Shown here piece by piece: positions 19,029 through 27,544 of a stretch of DNA of 64,000 nucleotides. A program made the position numbers and the translations under genes. The DNA comes from CBDBZX01 sp965213645 (GTDB taxonomy: Bacteria > Deinococcota > Deinococci > Deinococcales > Trueperaceae), in the NCBI GenBank assembly GCA_965213645.1, contig CBDBZX010000002.1:1240001-1304000 (forward strand), read 5' to 3'. A model generated the notes under the pieces. The model saw nothing but the letters and a program-made list of their open reading frames with translations. It was not told where the DNA came from and ran no database searches. The first letter of the stretch is position 1. Each line of letters begins with the position of its first letter.

Positions 19029-19883
19029 TCAGTGCCACCACACCTCAAACTCCGGGTAATACGCGCTCACAATCGCCTGGAAGAGAAAGTAATCCACGAT
19101 GAGGTGCACGATTAAGACCCACAGAAGCGATTTAGAGCGCTCATACATCGCCCCTTGCGTAAACGCAAAGATATAAACCAAAAGAGGTCCAACCCCTCTA
19201 AAGGCCATCGTCCAGAGCACCGTGGTGTAAATGACGCTCTGCGCCAAGTTCGCCGTGAGGTACGGAAAGAGCGAGCGGATAATGGCGTAAGACACATTGA
19301 TGAAAAAGAGTTCGTCCCAGATGCCTACCGCGTTGATGCCGAGGAAGAGTCTTAGCAGCGGCTCGGTCTGCGGCTCAGGCGGCAGCGACCAGTTAAAAGG
19401 AACCTCGGGGCTCAGCACGAAGAAGTAAAGCTGTAAGACGCCCCAGGCGAGGGGAATCGCCAAAAGCGTATAGAAAACCTCCACCCAATCGAAATGGTCA
19501 GGAATGAGCTTAAAGGTGATGACGTGCGGTCTTCGTCGCCACAAGATAACAGTGGGCAAGATAATCGCGGCGAGAAAGGCGCAGCCTAGGATGAGTATGT
19601 GTTCGTTGCTCGTATCGGTGTTGACGGGCGCGACGCCGAGCACAGTGACGGACGCGGCGAGGGCGAGGTAGCGCAGGGCGCGGTCCAAAGGCTCGCGGAG
19701 GAGCGAAACAGCAAAGCCCACGGCGAAGAGCCCGCCTACACTGTAAGCGCTCAAACCGTGAGCGCCGAACGCAGTCCAGGCGACCGAAGTGACGAGGAGA
19801 CAGAGAAGCGGAACGAGAGACCGAGGTGTTTTTAAGGCGTTTTCTATAACGTTTCCGAATGAGTCGGGAAGGGCTCGAGTCAT
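19029..19883 (-). CDS. CPBP-like integral membrane protein
   Basis: 284 residues with about eight membrane segments. The C-terminal half resembles the CPBP (CAAX protease/bacteriocin-processing) fold: GIWDELFFINVSYAIIRSL stands where EExxxR is expected, and LIVHLIVDYFLF where the HxxxN/D motif is expected. Because only one acidic residue (DE) of the EE pair is conventional and the Arg is displaced, catalytic activity is doubtful. There is no adjacent partner. The gene ends a few bases from an inverted-repeat element and converges with the HD-GYP gene. Confidence 0.65.
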   Translation of the reverse strand: MTRALPDSFGNVIENALKTPRSLVPLLCLLVTSVAWTAFGAHGLSAYSVGGLFAVGFAVSLLREPLDRALRYLALAASVTVLGVAPVNTDTSNEHILILGCAFLAAIILPTVILWRRRPHVITFKLIPDHFDWVEVFYTLLAIPLAWGVLQLYFFVLSPEVPFNWSLPPEPQTEPLLRLFLGINAVGIWDELFFINVSYAIIRSLFPYLTANLAQSVIYTTVLWTMAFRGVGPLLVYIFAFTQGAMYERSKSLLWVLIVHLIVDYFLFQAIVSAYYPEFEVWWH

Positions 19884-19912
19884 ACCCCTAAAATATCAGG
19901 ACTAGCGCACGT

Positions 19913-20776
19913 TTAGCGCCGCCTTCTCCCGCCGAGCCCCTGCGTAATGCGGTCTAAGACGATCGCCATGATGACAATCGCCAAGCCCGCCTCAAATCCA
20001 AGGCTGATATCGAGCGTGTTCACGCCGCGCAGAACTTCCGAGCCCAGCCCACTCGCCCCGACCAACGCCGCGATGACCACCATCGAAAGCCCTAACATGA
20101 TGGACTGGTTGAGTCCCGCCAGAATACTCGGTGTCGCGGTTGGAAGTTGCACCTTGAAAAGCATCTGCCGCTTGGTCGAGCCGAACGCTTCGGACGCTTC
20201 GATGAGGTCGCGCGGAACCCCCTGCAAACCCAAACTGGTCAGGCGAATCAGCGGTGGCAGGGCGAAGATAACGGTGGAGACGATGCCCGGCACGATGCCG
20301 ATACCGAAAAAAACGATGGAGGGAATCAGGTAGACAAAGGCGGGCATGGTCTGCATAAAGTCTAAAACGGGTTTGGTGAGGCGCTCAGCCACCTTGTTTG
20401 TACCTGCCAAGATACCTAGCGGCAAACCTAAAAGCACTACAAACACCTCCGCCGCGCCGACGAGCGCGAGCGTGCTGATAAAGGAGTCCCACAGACCGAT
20501 ATTGACGATGAGGAGCAGCCCGAGCGCGGTGAAGAGCGCGGTGCGCCAGCCGCTCAACCAGAAGGCGAGCGCGGTGAAAGCGGCGATGAGGACGCTGAAG
20601 TGGAGCCACTCGAGCCCCGCCACCAGCCCCTCAACGGGCCACAGCACCGCCGCGCTAAACCCGTCAAAGACGCCCGGAAAGTTCGACGAGAGCGCCTCCA
20701 CGCCCGCCTCGACCCAGTCGCCCACCGGAACGCCGCGCTGCCACCAGGTCTCTAAGATAGATTGAGGGCTGGACAT
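19913..20776 (-). CDS. Glycine betaine/proline-type ABC permease (ProW/OpuAB)
   Basis: 287 residues. A hydrophobic N-terminal region precedes a BPD_transp_1 domain with the EAA-type loop EASEAFGSTKRQMLFKVQLP, close to ProW/OpuAB of compatible-solute importers. An ATG at 20776 with AAAGGAGG ten bases before it fixes the start. The binding protein is encoded divergently at 21042. No ATPase gene is present on either side, so the energising subunit must be elsewhere or missing. Function would be osmoprotection. Confidence 0.88.
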   Translation of the reverse strand: MSSPQSILETWWQRGVPVGDWVEAGVEALSSNFPGVFDGFSAAVLWPVEGLVAGLEWLHFSVLIAAFTALAFWLSGWRTALFTALGLLLIVNIGLWDSFISTLALVGAAEVFVVLLGLPLGILAGTNKVAERLTKPVLDFMQTMPAFVYLIPSIVFFGIGIVPGIVSTVIFALPPLIRLTSLGLQGVPRDLIEASEAFGSTKRQMLFKVQLPTATPSILAGLNQSIMLGLSMVVIAALVGASGLGSEVLRGVNTLDISLGFEAGLAIVIMAIVLDRITQGLGGRRRR

Positions 20777-21041
20777 ACGTGCGGGCCTCCTTTGTCACCT
20801 CTTCGTTTGCCGCTTTGGAACGAGACAGCAAAGTGAAACTGCGTATCTTTCTGCGTTAGTACCCTTGTCCGCGCTGCATGTTATCCTAGTACAGTACCAC
20901 GGTGTCACACTTTGCAAAAGGTAGTAAGAACGTGTTGGGGCTGTTATGACTGGTAAGTGTGCACCTCTTTAACGCGAACCTAACGTCATGAACGCACGCC
21001 CTAGCCCTGACGAATTGACACGCATTTCAAAGGAGACCCTG

Positions 21042-21959
21042 ATGACCCGATTTCTACTCACCTTAACGACTACGCTACTTCTCTCGTTTGGCGCAGCGCA
21101 GAGCGTTGACTTCGGCTACGTCGAGTGGCCCGGCGTCACCGTCAAGACGCAGGTCGCGGCGAGCATCTTAGACGCTCTAGGCTACGACACGCAAACGCAA
21201 GCCTTGAGCGTGCCCATCGTCCTCAAGGGTATCTCCGAAGGCGATCTGGACGTGTTTTTAGGCGTGTGGCGGCCCAGCATGAACAGCATGGTCGAGCCCT
21301 ACTTGCCCGACTCGGGCGACGGCAGCGTGACGCTAGCAGCGCAAAACTTAGCGCCGACGATTTACCGTCCCGCTGTGCCGACTTACGTCGCAGAGCAGGG
21401 CATCACTTCGCTTGCAGACGTAGCGGAGAACCCGGAGATGTTTGGGGGGCAGCTTTATGGTATCGAGCCGGGCAACGACGGCAACACCATCATCTTAGAC
21501 ATGATTGAAAACGACACCTACGGCTTCAGCGACTTCGACATCGTCGAAAGCTCGACTGAGGGGATGCTCGCTGAGGTCGGACGCGCCGTAGAGCGGCAGG
21601 AGCCCATCGCCTTTTTAGCGTGGAGCCCGCACTGGATGAACAACGTCTACGATCTCACCTACTTGGACGACCCCGAGAACGTCTGGGGCGACGACGGCTT
21701 CGTGGCGACGGCGCTCAACACCTCTTTCATGGAGGAAAACGCCAACCTCGCGACTTTCTTCAGCCAGTTCGAGGTGGACCCCGAAACGCAAAACGGTTGG
21801 ATTGACCAATATAGCCGTCAAGAGGTAGACCCTGAGACCGTCGCGGAGGAGTGGATTGCCGCGAACATGGATACAGTGATGACGTGGGTAGAGGGCGTGA
21901 CCACGGCGGACGGGGAGCCAGCGGGGGCGGCGCTCGAGTCCACCTTCACCTCCGACTAG
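21042..21959 (+). CDS. Glycine betaine-type substrate-binding protein (OpuAC/ProX)
   Basis: About 305 residues from ATG 21042, chosen over the longer reading from 20988 because AAAGGAG lies seven bases upstream and a signal peptide (FLLTLTTTLLLSFGAAQS) then begins at once. The mature part has YVEWPGVTVKTQVAASILDA, GDLDVFLGVWRPSM and AFLAWSPHWMNN, typical of OpuAC receptors that cage quaternary amines with aromatic residues. Divergent from its permease; the shared region 20777-21041 should hold both promoters (TTGTCC and TAGTAC near 20868-20895 are candidates). Confidence 0.88.
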   Translation: MTRFLLTLTTTLLLSFGAAQSVDFGYVEWPGVTVKTQVAASILDALGYDTQTQALSVPIVLKGISEGDLDVFLGVWRPSMNSMVEPYLPDSGDGSVTLAAQNLAPTIYRPAVPTYVAEQGITSLADVAENPEMFGGQLYGIEPGNDGNTIILDMIENDTYGFSDFDIVESSTEGMLAEVGRAVERQEPIAFLAWSPHWMNNVYDLTYLDDPENVWGDDGFVATALNTSFMEENANLATFFSQFEVDPETQNGWIDQYSRQEVDPETVAEEWIAANMDTVMTWVEGVTTADGEPAGAALESTFTSD

Positions 21960-21995
21960 GAATCATCTAAACGTTGGTTGAGCACTGCCCGACAT

Positions 21996-22163
21996 GTCAT
22001 TCTGAATGAAACCCTCACCAGGCTTGTCCTGAGCTTGTCGAAGGGGCAGGCTTCGTGGAACCCTTTACAGGATTGGCTTCGCCTGATGAAGAATCTCTGC
22101 GTTTGCCTTCTCTGCTGACTGAAAATGGAGGACGAGATTCTTCGCGTTCGCTCAGAATGACTT
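21996..22163. repeat. Imperfect intergenic repeat with GTCATTCTGA ends
   Basis: Begins GTCATTCTGA and ends TCAGAATGAC. It contains cctgagcttgtcgaagg (near 22029), found again near 56190. These short sequences are common dispersed repeats in many bacterial genomes. Confidence 0.6.
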
Positions 22164-22174
22164 CGATTTAGCGG

Positions 22175-22180
22175 TAAAAT
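22175..22180 (+). promoter_or_regulatory. -10 box just upstream of alr; probable leaderless mRNA
   Basis: TAAAAT ends six bases before the ATG of alr. Transcription would start at or next to the start codon. Leaderless messages of this kind are frequent in Deinococcus. An AAGG between the two could still act as a weak SD. Confidence 0.4.
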
Positions 22181-22186
22181 AAGGTC

Positions 22187-23287
22187 ATGCCTACTGCAAC
22201 CGTTGACCTCAGCGCTATAAGTCACAACCTCTCGAGGCTAAAACGTTATCTCAAGCCCGAAACACGTTTGTTAGCTGCCGTCAAAGCGAATGCTTACGGT
22301 CACGGCGCGGAGGAGGTTGCGCGACATTTGGAGAGGTCAAGCGTAACCTGGCTTGGCGTGGCGACACGTGAAGAGGCGTTAGAACTTCGTAGCGCAGGCA
22401 TCAACGCTAACATCCTCATTTTTATCCCGGTTTATGACGGTGTGAATGAACTCGTGGAAACAGAGGTTGCGCTGACAATTGTGGACAAGAGAAGTCTGCA
22501 CGCAGCAGCTAAAGCGGCGCAAGAGGTCCGTAAAAAGGCTCGAGTCCACCTCAAAGTGGACACGGGTATGGGACGCCTGGGACCGCCGCCGCAAGAGGTT
22601 CTAGCGTTGGCTAGAGAGGTTGACGCTGCTAAAGAGGTTGATTTAGAAGCTGTCTGGACCCATTTCGCTTGCGCCGACGACGCTGAGCGAGAGTACACAA
22701 ATCAGCAGCTAAGCGCGTACCAAGAGGTGTTGGAAAAGCTCGAGCAAAATGGCATTCCCGTACCTCTCAAACACGCCGCCAACTCGTCCGGTCTCATCGC
22801 CTATCCTGATTCGCATTTCGACCTGGTGCGCCCTGGGATTGCGGTGTATGGGTATCACTCGAGCCCGGTCATCGAGAAAAGCGAGCCTCACCTCAGACCC
22901 GCTATGACCCTCAGTGCGCCCATCACCTTTGTGAAAGAGGTCAAAGCGGGCACCTCCGTCTCATACGGCGCAACCTGGACCGCGTCACACGACACGAAAA
23001 TCGCCACTGTGCGCTTAGGTTACGGCGATGGTCTCTTTCGCGTCCTGAGCGGACAGCTCTGCGTCACGGTACGGGGCGAGCGCAGACCTCTCGCCGGGCG
23101 CGTCTGCATGGACCAGATTATGGTAGATGTGGGCGACCTAGACGTGCAGCAAGGTGAACACATTACCCTCTTCGGCCCTGACGGGCAGAGCGCCGAGGAC
23201 TTAGCGGGAATGAGCGGTACGATTTCCTACGAACTTCTCACGCGGCTCGGGCCTAGAATCAGGCGAGTGTATCGAGGGGCTTCTTGA
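22187..23287 (+). CDS. alr: Alanine racemase
   Basis: 366 residues. It makes D-alanine for peptidoglycan with pyridoxal phosphate. The PLP lysine lies in LLAAVKANAYGHGAEEVA near residue 33. The C-terminal beta domain has SYGATWTA, VRLGYGDGLFR and GRVCMDQIMVDVGD, the usual Alr signatures including the second catalytic Tyr region. Length is normal. It stands alone on the plus strand behind a repeat and appears to have a leaderless promoter. Confidence 0.96.
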   Translation: MPTATVDLSAISHNLSRLKRYLKPETRLLAAVKANAYGHGAEEVARHLERSSVTWLGVATREEALELRSAGINANILIFIPVYDGVNELVETEVALTIVDKRSLHAAAKAAQEVRKKARVHLKVDTGMGRLGPPPQEVLALAREVDAAKEVDLEAVWTHFACADDAEREYTNQQLSAYQEVLEKLEQNGIPVPLKHAANSSGLIAYPDSHFDLVRPGIAVYGYHSSPVIEKSEPHLRPAMTLSAPITFVKEVKAGTSVSYGATWTASHDTKIATVRLGYGDGLFRVLSGQLCVTVRGERRPLAGRVCMDQIMVDVGDLDVQQGEHITLFGPDGQSAEDLAGMSGTISYELLTRLGPRIRRVYRGAS

Positions 23288-23568
23288 AAATTTCTCGGTA
23301 GAAATAGTCAGCGGGGCTAAGGTGAGAACCTCCTTCCACAGAATCAAGCTGAGCAATGAACCCGTAAAACTCATCTACAGAAACTCGTACTTACATACTC
23401 AAAAACTTATACAAATGTACTCATTATCGCGTGAAAAGTCACCGCTAAGGCCTAAACGTGTAGGGTATTGCCTTCCTCTTTCATGCGAGCGTAGGTTAGA
23501 CTGCACTACTTTGGTAGACATCATCTCTTCCTCACACCTGACTGTAAAACAGTAGCTAGGAGCATCTT

Positions 23569-24661
23569 ATGGACATCGCCGTACCGCCTTCTTACCTTTG
23601 GGATGACGACAAGCCGAGCACCCAACCCAACCTCTTGAGCCGCATGGAGCGCGACCGCCTCATCGAGCGCGGCTTTTTGGGGCTCTACCGCTGGTACACC
23701 GCCCGCAGCCAAGAGACGCGCAACTGGAACGCCGACAAATCCTTCGAATGGCGCAAGATGCGCCACGACCTCTCCGAGCCGATGATTCAGATTTTGCAGG
23801 GCTTTTTCGCTGTCGAGCAGTACGCGCCCGACTTCACCGAGAAGATTTTGAACATGGTACGCCGCTCGCACGGGCGCAGCCACTTTCAAATGCGTTGGGG
23901 CAGCGAGGAGGAGAAGCACGCCGACACTTGGGAAAACGCGGTGCTCTTCTCGCGCAGCCGTAGCCCGCAGTGGTTGGAGCAGTATAAACACGACCTGCGC
24001 ATGAAGGAGTGGCACGAGCCCTGGGACGACCCCTTACGCAACCTCGTCTACACGGTGTTTCAAGAACGCGCCACGCAGCTCAACTATCTCAACGCGATGA
24101 AGATCGCCCAGGGCAAGTCGGATAAGGAGCAGCACAAGCACGACGCCGACCCTGTTCTCGCTAAGGTCGCACAGACGATTGCGGTGGACGAAGCGGCGCA
24201 CTACAACTTCTTCTTAGAGGGCACGCGCCTCTTCTTGTACTACTATCCGCAACGGACTTTAGAAGCTATCAAGGACGTCATCGAGCACTTCACCATGCCC
24301 GCCTCTCAGATTGTGCCCGACTGGGACGCCTTTTTCGAGGCCGTCTACCGCGCTGGTATCTACGGTCCGCGCGAATACGCCCGTGACGTGGTGCAAGTCG
24401 TCTTTAGAAACTTAGGGATCGAGAGCCGCAAGAAGCTCGAGGCCGGCATCAAAAAGACCCGCGTCGTGCCCACCACCGCAGGCTTAGAGCAGCAGACCGC
24501 CCTCTGGGACACCTTCGACTACGGACTTCATCGAAGGCGACGTAAAGCGGCTTTACGGGAAAATCGGCAAGTACGAAGCGGAGATTGGCTTTGACGAGGT
24601 TGACCCGATTGTATTTACGAAGAATCCGGCGTGGCCGACGGAAGAGGATAAAGAAGAGTAA
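23569..24661 (+). CDS. Acyl-ACP desaturase, frameshifted near its C-terminus
   Basis: A ferritin-like diiron enzyme (FA_desaturase_2) that introduces a double bond into acyl chains. Diiron ligands are visible in SEEEKHADTWEN, VFQERATQLNY and VDEAAHYNFFLEG. The SD AGGAG before ATG 23569 is good. The open frame ends at 24594, but from about 24521 the next frame reads TDFIEGDVKRLYGKIGKYEA, then EIGFDEVDPIVFTKNPAWP to a TAA at 24659-24661, which is clearly the natural tail. One extra base near 24520 (ttcgactacgg) explains this. All metal ligands precede the shift, so even the shifted product may fold; a sequencing error is also possible. Confidence 0.85.
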
Positions 24662-24765
24662 GGGAAGTAAAAGGTTTTGGATGCGCTGTGGGTCAACTTA
24701 CAGCGCATTTTCTGTTTTTTACTTGCAGAGGTTTGTTTGGGTAGTCCGCTGTATGATTGATAAAT

Positions 24766-25113
24766 ATGAAGCAAGAAACACCTATAAGCTTCGAGAAAGC
24801 CAGATTTTTGCTCCTCAGTTCGGCAACGGAAGATTACACCGGACTTTATGAAGCAATATGGGAGCTGAATAGTGCTTTTCCAAACAGTTCTCTAGGCGAA
24901 AAATATCGAGTAGCAGAACTCGCCATTAGAGAGTTGTTCTCGAGAGGTTATATCGAGTTTCACAGGTGGATATTTACTGATGATTATAGAGATTATGCCA
25001 TTGCACCAATTCCTTCAGACGATGTAAGTGAACTACTCAGCAGTCCCACAGCTTGGTATCCCGACTATAATCGTGTACGCATCGTTTTTAGCTCTACAGA
25101 AATTGGTGAATGA
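24766..25113 (+). CDS. Small unknown protein of low GC
   Basis: About 115 residues from ATG 24766 (a TTG nine bases earlier is in frame). I do not recognise it. It is predicted mostly helical in the first part (FEKARFLLLSSATEDYTGLYEAIWELN), then aromatic-rich (YIEFHRWIFTDDYRDYAI). Its base composition is visibly AT-richer than its neighbours, which suggests recent transfer. Size, composition and a lone position before a repeat and IS cluster would suit an orphan immunity-type protein, but this is only a guess. Confidence 0.5.
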   Translation: MKQETPISFEKARFLLLSSATEDYTGLYEAIWELNSAFPNSSLGEKYRVAELAIRELFSRGYIEFHRWIFTDDYRDYAIAPIPSDDVSELLSSPTAWYPDYNRVRIVFSSTEIGE

Positions 25114-25138
25114 AAAGAACATCGTTCAGCACGCACAT

Positions 25139-25211
25139 TATGAGATGAAATCCCGCTAGTTCTTCGAACTGAGATCTGCGCTCATCTGTCTCAGTATGTT
25201 GTGGAAGCGCT
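25139..25211 (+). repeat. Dispersed repeat fragment with the 'TGTCTCAGTATGTTGTGGAA' tail
   Basis: Positions 25145-25180 match the reverse complement of 12031-12064. The tail near 25187-25207 matches the tails at about 39035-39055 and 56700-56720. A mosaic copy of the GATGATACC family. Confidence 0.55.
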
Positions 25212-25410
25212 AGTTGAATCTCAGTGCGTCGGGTTGACGTGGAGTAAGTCTGAACGAGGCGGCTTCGCGCTTGGCAATTTCCAACGCTTCTGAAAAGCTG
25301 CGAGCAAACACCAAAACTTTCTTGTGAGGCTTGCGGCTGTACACGTCATCCTTGCGGTAGAGGTTGATGGTGAAGGCAGTGTCTAAGTTTAAGTTTCCCC
25401 AGATGCTCAT
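25210..25410 (-). CDS. Small conserved-looking hypothetical protein
   Basis: 66 residues: MSIWGNLNLDTAFTINLYRK, then a basic stretch (KPHKKVLVFARSFSEALEIAKREA). A strong SD, GGAGG, six bases before the ATG argues that it is real. The FSEALEIAKREAASFRL part is an amphipathic helix like those after a beta strand in small beta-alpha proteins. The family is not recognised. It lies between a repeat and the left end of an IS630-type element. Confidence 0.55.
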   Translation of the reverse strand: MSIWGNLNLDTAFTINLYRKDDVYSRKPHKKVLVFARSFSEALEIAKREAASFRLTPRQPDALRFN

Positions 25411-25595
25411 GATTGTCCTCCTATTAGCTACCTCTATCCTAAGGAGAATAGCTGCGAGGGGGAAAGCAAAAAGTCCACAAAATGGCTGTGAAAACCTCTA
25501 AGTACTCGTACAGAAATAGCTTAAACTAAGCTATGGCGAGAATCAAAAGGATTAAGCTTAGCGAAGTGCAACGTTCAGAGTTAGAGAAGGGCTAT

Positions 25596-25616
25596 CCAGT
25601 CGAGCTGGACGAACGG
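25596..25616 (-). repeat. 21-bp element (CCGTTCG/CCAG...CTGG family) in a transposase gene
   Basis: Plus strand ccagtcgagctggacgaac then gg. CCAGT-CGA-GCTGG is a triloop hairpin. Net insertion of 22 bases between the codons for GY and REGE. The same core sits in two other transposase genes (27524, 40405) and in longer forms at 40970 and 56592. Confidence 0.85.
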
Positions 25617-25818
25617 CCGAGAAGGCGAGACACATAGCTATAAACAGCGTTGTCAGATGATGCTGTTAAAAAGCGAGCGGCGCACCGCTGCGGAGGTTGC
25701 TGAGATTCTAGGCTGCTGCGAGGTGTCGGTAAACAACTGGCTGAAGCGCTATGAAGCTGAAGGACTTGAGGGACTGCGTACCCGAGCAGGACGGGGACGC
25801 AAACCGATTTTAGACCTA

Positions 25819-25852
25819 GAACGGGCAAAGCCCGGCCCGTTGGGCCTAGTTC
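25819..25852 (+). repeat. 34-bp two-hairpin element in a transposase gene
   Basis: Layout: GAAC, hairpin GGGC-AAA-GCCC, hairpin GGCCC-GTT-GGGCC, TA, GTTC. Outer GAAC/GTTC closes a three-way junction. An exact reverse-oriented copy is 540 bp away in the same gene (26393-26426); a degenerate part is at 40884. Confidence 0.85.
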
Positions 25853-26147
25853 GCTGAAGCGGATTTAGAGGCGGTCAAAGCGGCAGTACAAGCGCACCGG
25901 CAACAGCTCAAGGTAGCGAGAGCCGAATTAGAAGAAGCGTTAGGTAAGAACTTCAGCACCAAGACCTTGGAGCGCTATATAAAAAACATGGTGCAAACTA
26001 TAAACGCATCGTCAGGCGTGGTCGCACCCGCTACTCCGAAAGCGTCCTCTCTACCAAGCAGAGGCGGAAGTTTACGCCCTCAAACTCGAGCAGTTAGCTG
26101 AACTTGAGCAACGTGCGGCGCAAGGGCTAATTGATCTCTACTATGGT

Positions 26148-26189
26148 ACAGGTGAAGGCTAAGAGCCTTTGAGCTTTGCTCTAACCTGT
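26148..26189 (+). repeat. 42-bp two-hairpin element in a transposase gene
   Basis: Layout: ACAGGT, GA, hairpin AGGCT-AAG-AGCCT, TT, hairpin GAGC-TTT-GCTC, TA, ACCTGT. The outer stem matches the element at 26893-26937 while both inner hairpins differ in sequence but keep their pairing. It interrupts the DLYYG/DESRV part of the IS630-type transposase. Confidence 0.85.
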
Positions 26190-26392
26190 ATGAGAGCCGC
26201 GTTTCAACCGAGCCTTGTATCCCGTATGGCTGGCAGTTCAAAGATGAAGATGTCTGGCTGCCCTCAGCCAAGGGCAAAGGACTCAACCTCTTCGGTTTAC
26301 TCAGCCGTGACGACGACTTTGTGTTCAAAACAACCAGGAATAAAGTTGACAGTGACTTTGTCATTGACGTGCTCGAAACGTTAGCCTTCAGT

Positions 26393-26426
26393 GAACTAGG
26401 CCCAACGGGCCGGGCTTTGCCCGTTC
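26393..26426 (-). repeat. 34-bp two-hairpin element, reverse copy
   Basis: Exact reverse complement of 25819-25852, inserted in the same transposase gene just before the DNARVH motif. Confidence 0.85.
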
Positions 26427-26892
26427 TATATCAGCAAGCTCACCGTGGTTGTACTTGATAATGCTAGAGTGCACGCCTCCAAGCGCTTTCAAGAACGCCG
26501 CGAAGTATGGGCAAAGCGTGGTCTCCTTATCTTCTACTTGCCGCCCTATTCACCGCACCTAAACCTCATTGAAATCTTGTGGCGCAAGCTCAAGTATGAA
26601 TGGCTCAGACCCGAGGACTATCTGAAGATAACCTCTTCTACGCCGTGTCGCAATGCTTAGCTGCTATCGGTGACAGCCTAAACATCAACTTCTCTCAGCT
26701 AAACTTCAGTTGAAACTAATTGTGTACGAGCACTTATAGCTAAGAGGTTGTAAGAGGGTGTCTGGGAAGGGTCTATACCTTGGATTTTGCGAGCCTTGTC
26801 ACCATCAAACGTACCATAGCAGCGTAGATAAGCGCTTCACTGCTCTGGGGCAAGCGTTCATAGTCCTTGCTATGACGTCTATAGCGGCAAAT

Positions 26893-26937
26893 CACAGGTT
26901 AGGCACATCGTGCCAGCATCTGTGATGCTCACCTGTG
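26893..26937 (-). repeat. 45-bp two-hairpin element in a transposase gene
   Basis: On the minus strand: CACAGGT, G, hairpin AGCATC-ACA-GATGCT, hairpin GGCAC-GAT-GTGCC, TA, ACCTGTG. The outer stem is the same as at 26148; the inner stems are different but fully paired. Net insertion of about 40 bases after VVERTFAQ. Confidence 0.87.
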
Positions 26938-27238
26938 CAAAGGTACGCTCTACAACCCACCTTCTAGGCAGCACCTTGAAGGTGCGGTTGCCCTTGAGCA
27001 TAGCGACTTGCTCAGGGGTGAGTTCTTGCCCTTCGGGGAGCCAGAAGCCTCGGATACCTGCGTAAGCATGTTGCACAATCTCGATAGTCCAACCCAAAGT
27101 ACCTGTGACCCACTCCTGGAAGGTGCGCTTGTAGCCTCCGTCAATGAACAGGTGGCGTAGCCTGCCAAAGCGCCCTTGCAGCCCTTCAAGGAGTTGCTTG
27201 CCACCAGCAGGGTCGCTGATGTTAGCAACCAGAACTAA

Positions 27239-27263
27239 CTTACGAAGTTTTGCCTCCGGCAAA
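27239..27263 (+). repeat. Small double-hairpin repeat, 'TTACGAAG' family, in a transposase gene
   Basis: CTT-ACG-AAG followed by TTTGCC-TCC-GGCAAA; flanking CTAA (27235-27238 region) and TTAG (27267-27270 region) can close an outer stem. It splits GLLL/LVLVANI of the IS5-type transposase. Confidence 0.82.
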
Positions 27264-27523
27264 CGCTTAGCAGCAGCCCTTGTGTATCAACTAGGATGTG
27301 CCGCCGTCGCCCCTTCACCTTTTTACCGCCGTCGAAGCCTTTAACACCACCTGCTTCGGTCGTTTTGACTGACTGCGAGTCGATGATCGACGCGCTCGGC
27401 TCAGCTTCACGTCCTAGCTTCACCCTAAGCTGTTCACGTAGGTGCTGATTTATGTGCTCCCATATCCCTTCGATGCGCCAGGTGCGAAAGTAGTCGTAGA
27501 CGGTTTTCCACTTGGGCAGATCA

Positions 27524-27544
27524 CCGTTCGTCCAGCTTGACTGG
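27524..27544 (+). repeat. 21-bp element (CCGTTCG/CCAG...CTGG family) in a transposase gene
   Basis: Same core as at 25596 (one base different) in the opposite orientation. Net insertion of 22 bases between RMMPH and DLPKW of the IS5-type transposase. Confidence 0.85.

Larger units (their letters stand above)
25534..26660 (+). pseudogene. IS630-type transposase, broken by small insertions
   Basis: Starts at ATG 25534 (MARIKRIKLSEVQRSELEKG). The HTH part reads AAEVAEILGCCEVSVNNWLK. The DDE catalytic part is still legible in pieces: DLYYG-(insertion)-ESRVSTEPCIPYGWQF, then LTVVVLDNARVHASKRF and FYLPPYSPHLNLIEILWRKL, carrying the second Asp and the final Glu. Removing the inserted segments at 25596, 25819 and 26393 rejoins sensible protein (GY-REGETHSYK, ILDLE-AEADLE, FSE-LYISKL). 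Further frame breaks lie near 25985-26080 and 26625. It cannot make a working transposase. Confidence 0.85.
25499..26736 (+). mobile_element. IS630-type element 1, decayed
   Basis: Ends TAAGTACTCGTAC and GTACGAGCACTTA form imperfect inverted repeats with TA at each edge, as expected for TA-targeting IS630/Tc1 elements. About 1.24 kb. The single transposase gene is broken by four small palindromic insertions (25596, 25819, 26148, 26393) as well as further frameshifts. Confidence 0.85.

Noticed and set aside
23288..23568. tRNA or other RNA gene before the desaturase
   Set aside because: No cloverleaf or T-loop motif (GGTTCNANNCC) could be found there or in the other gaps.
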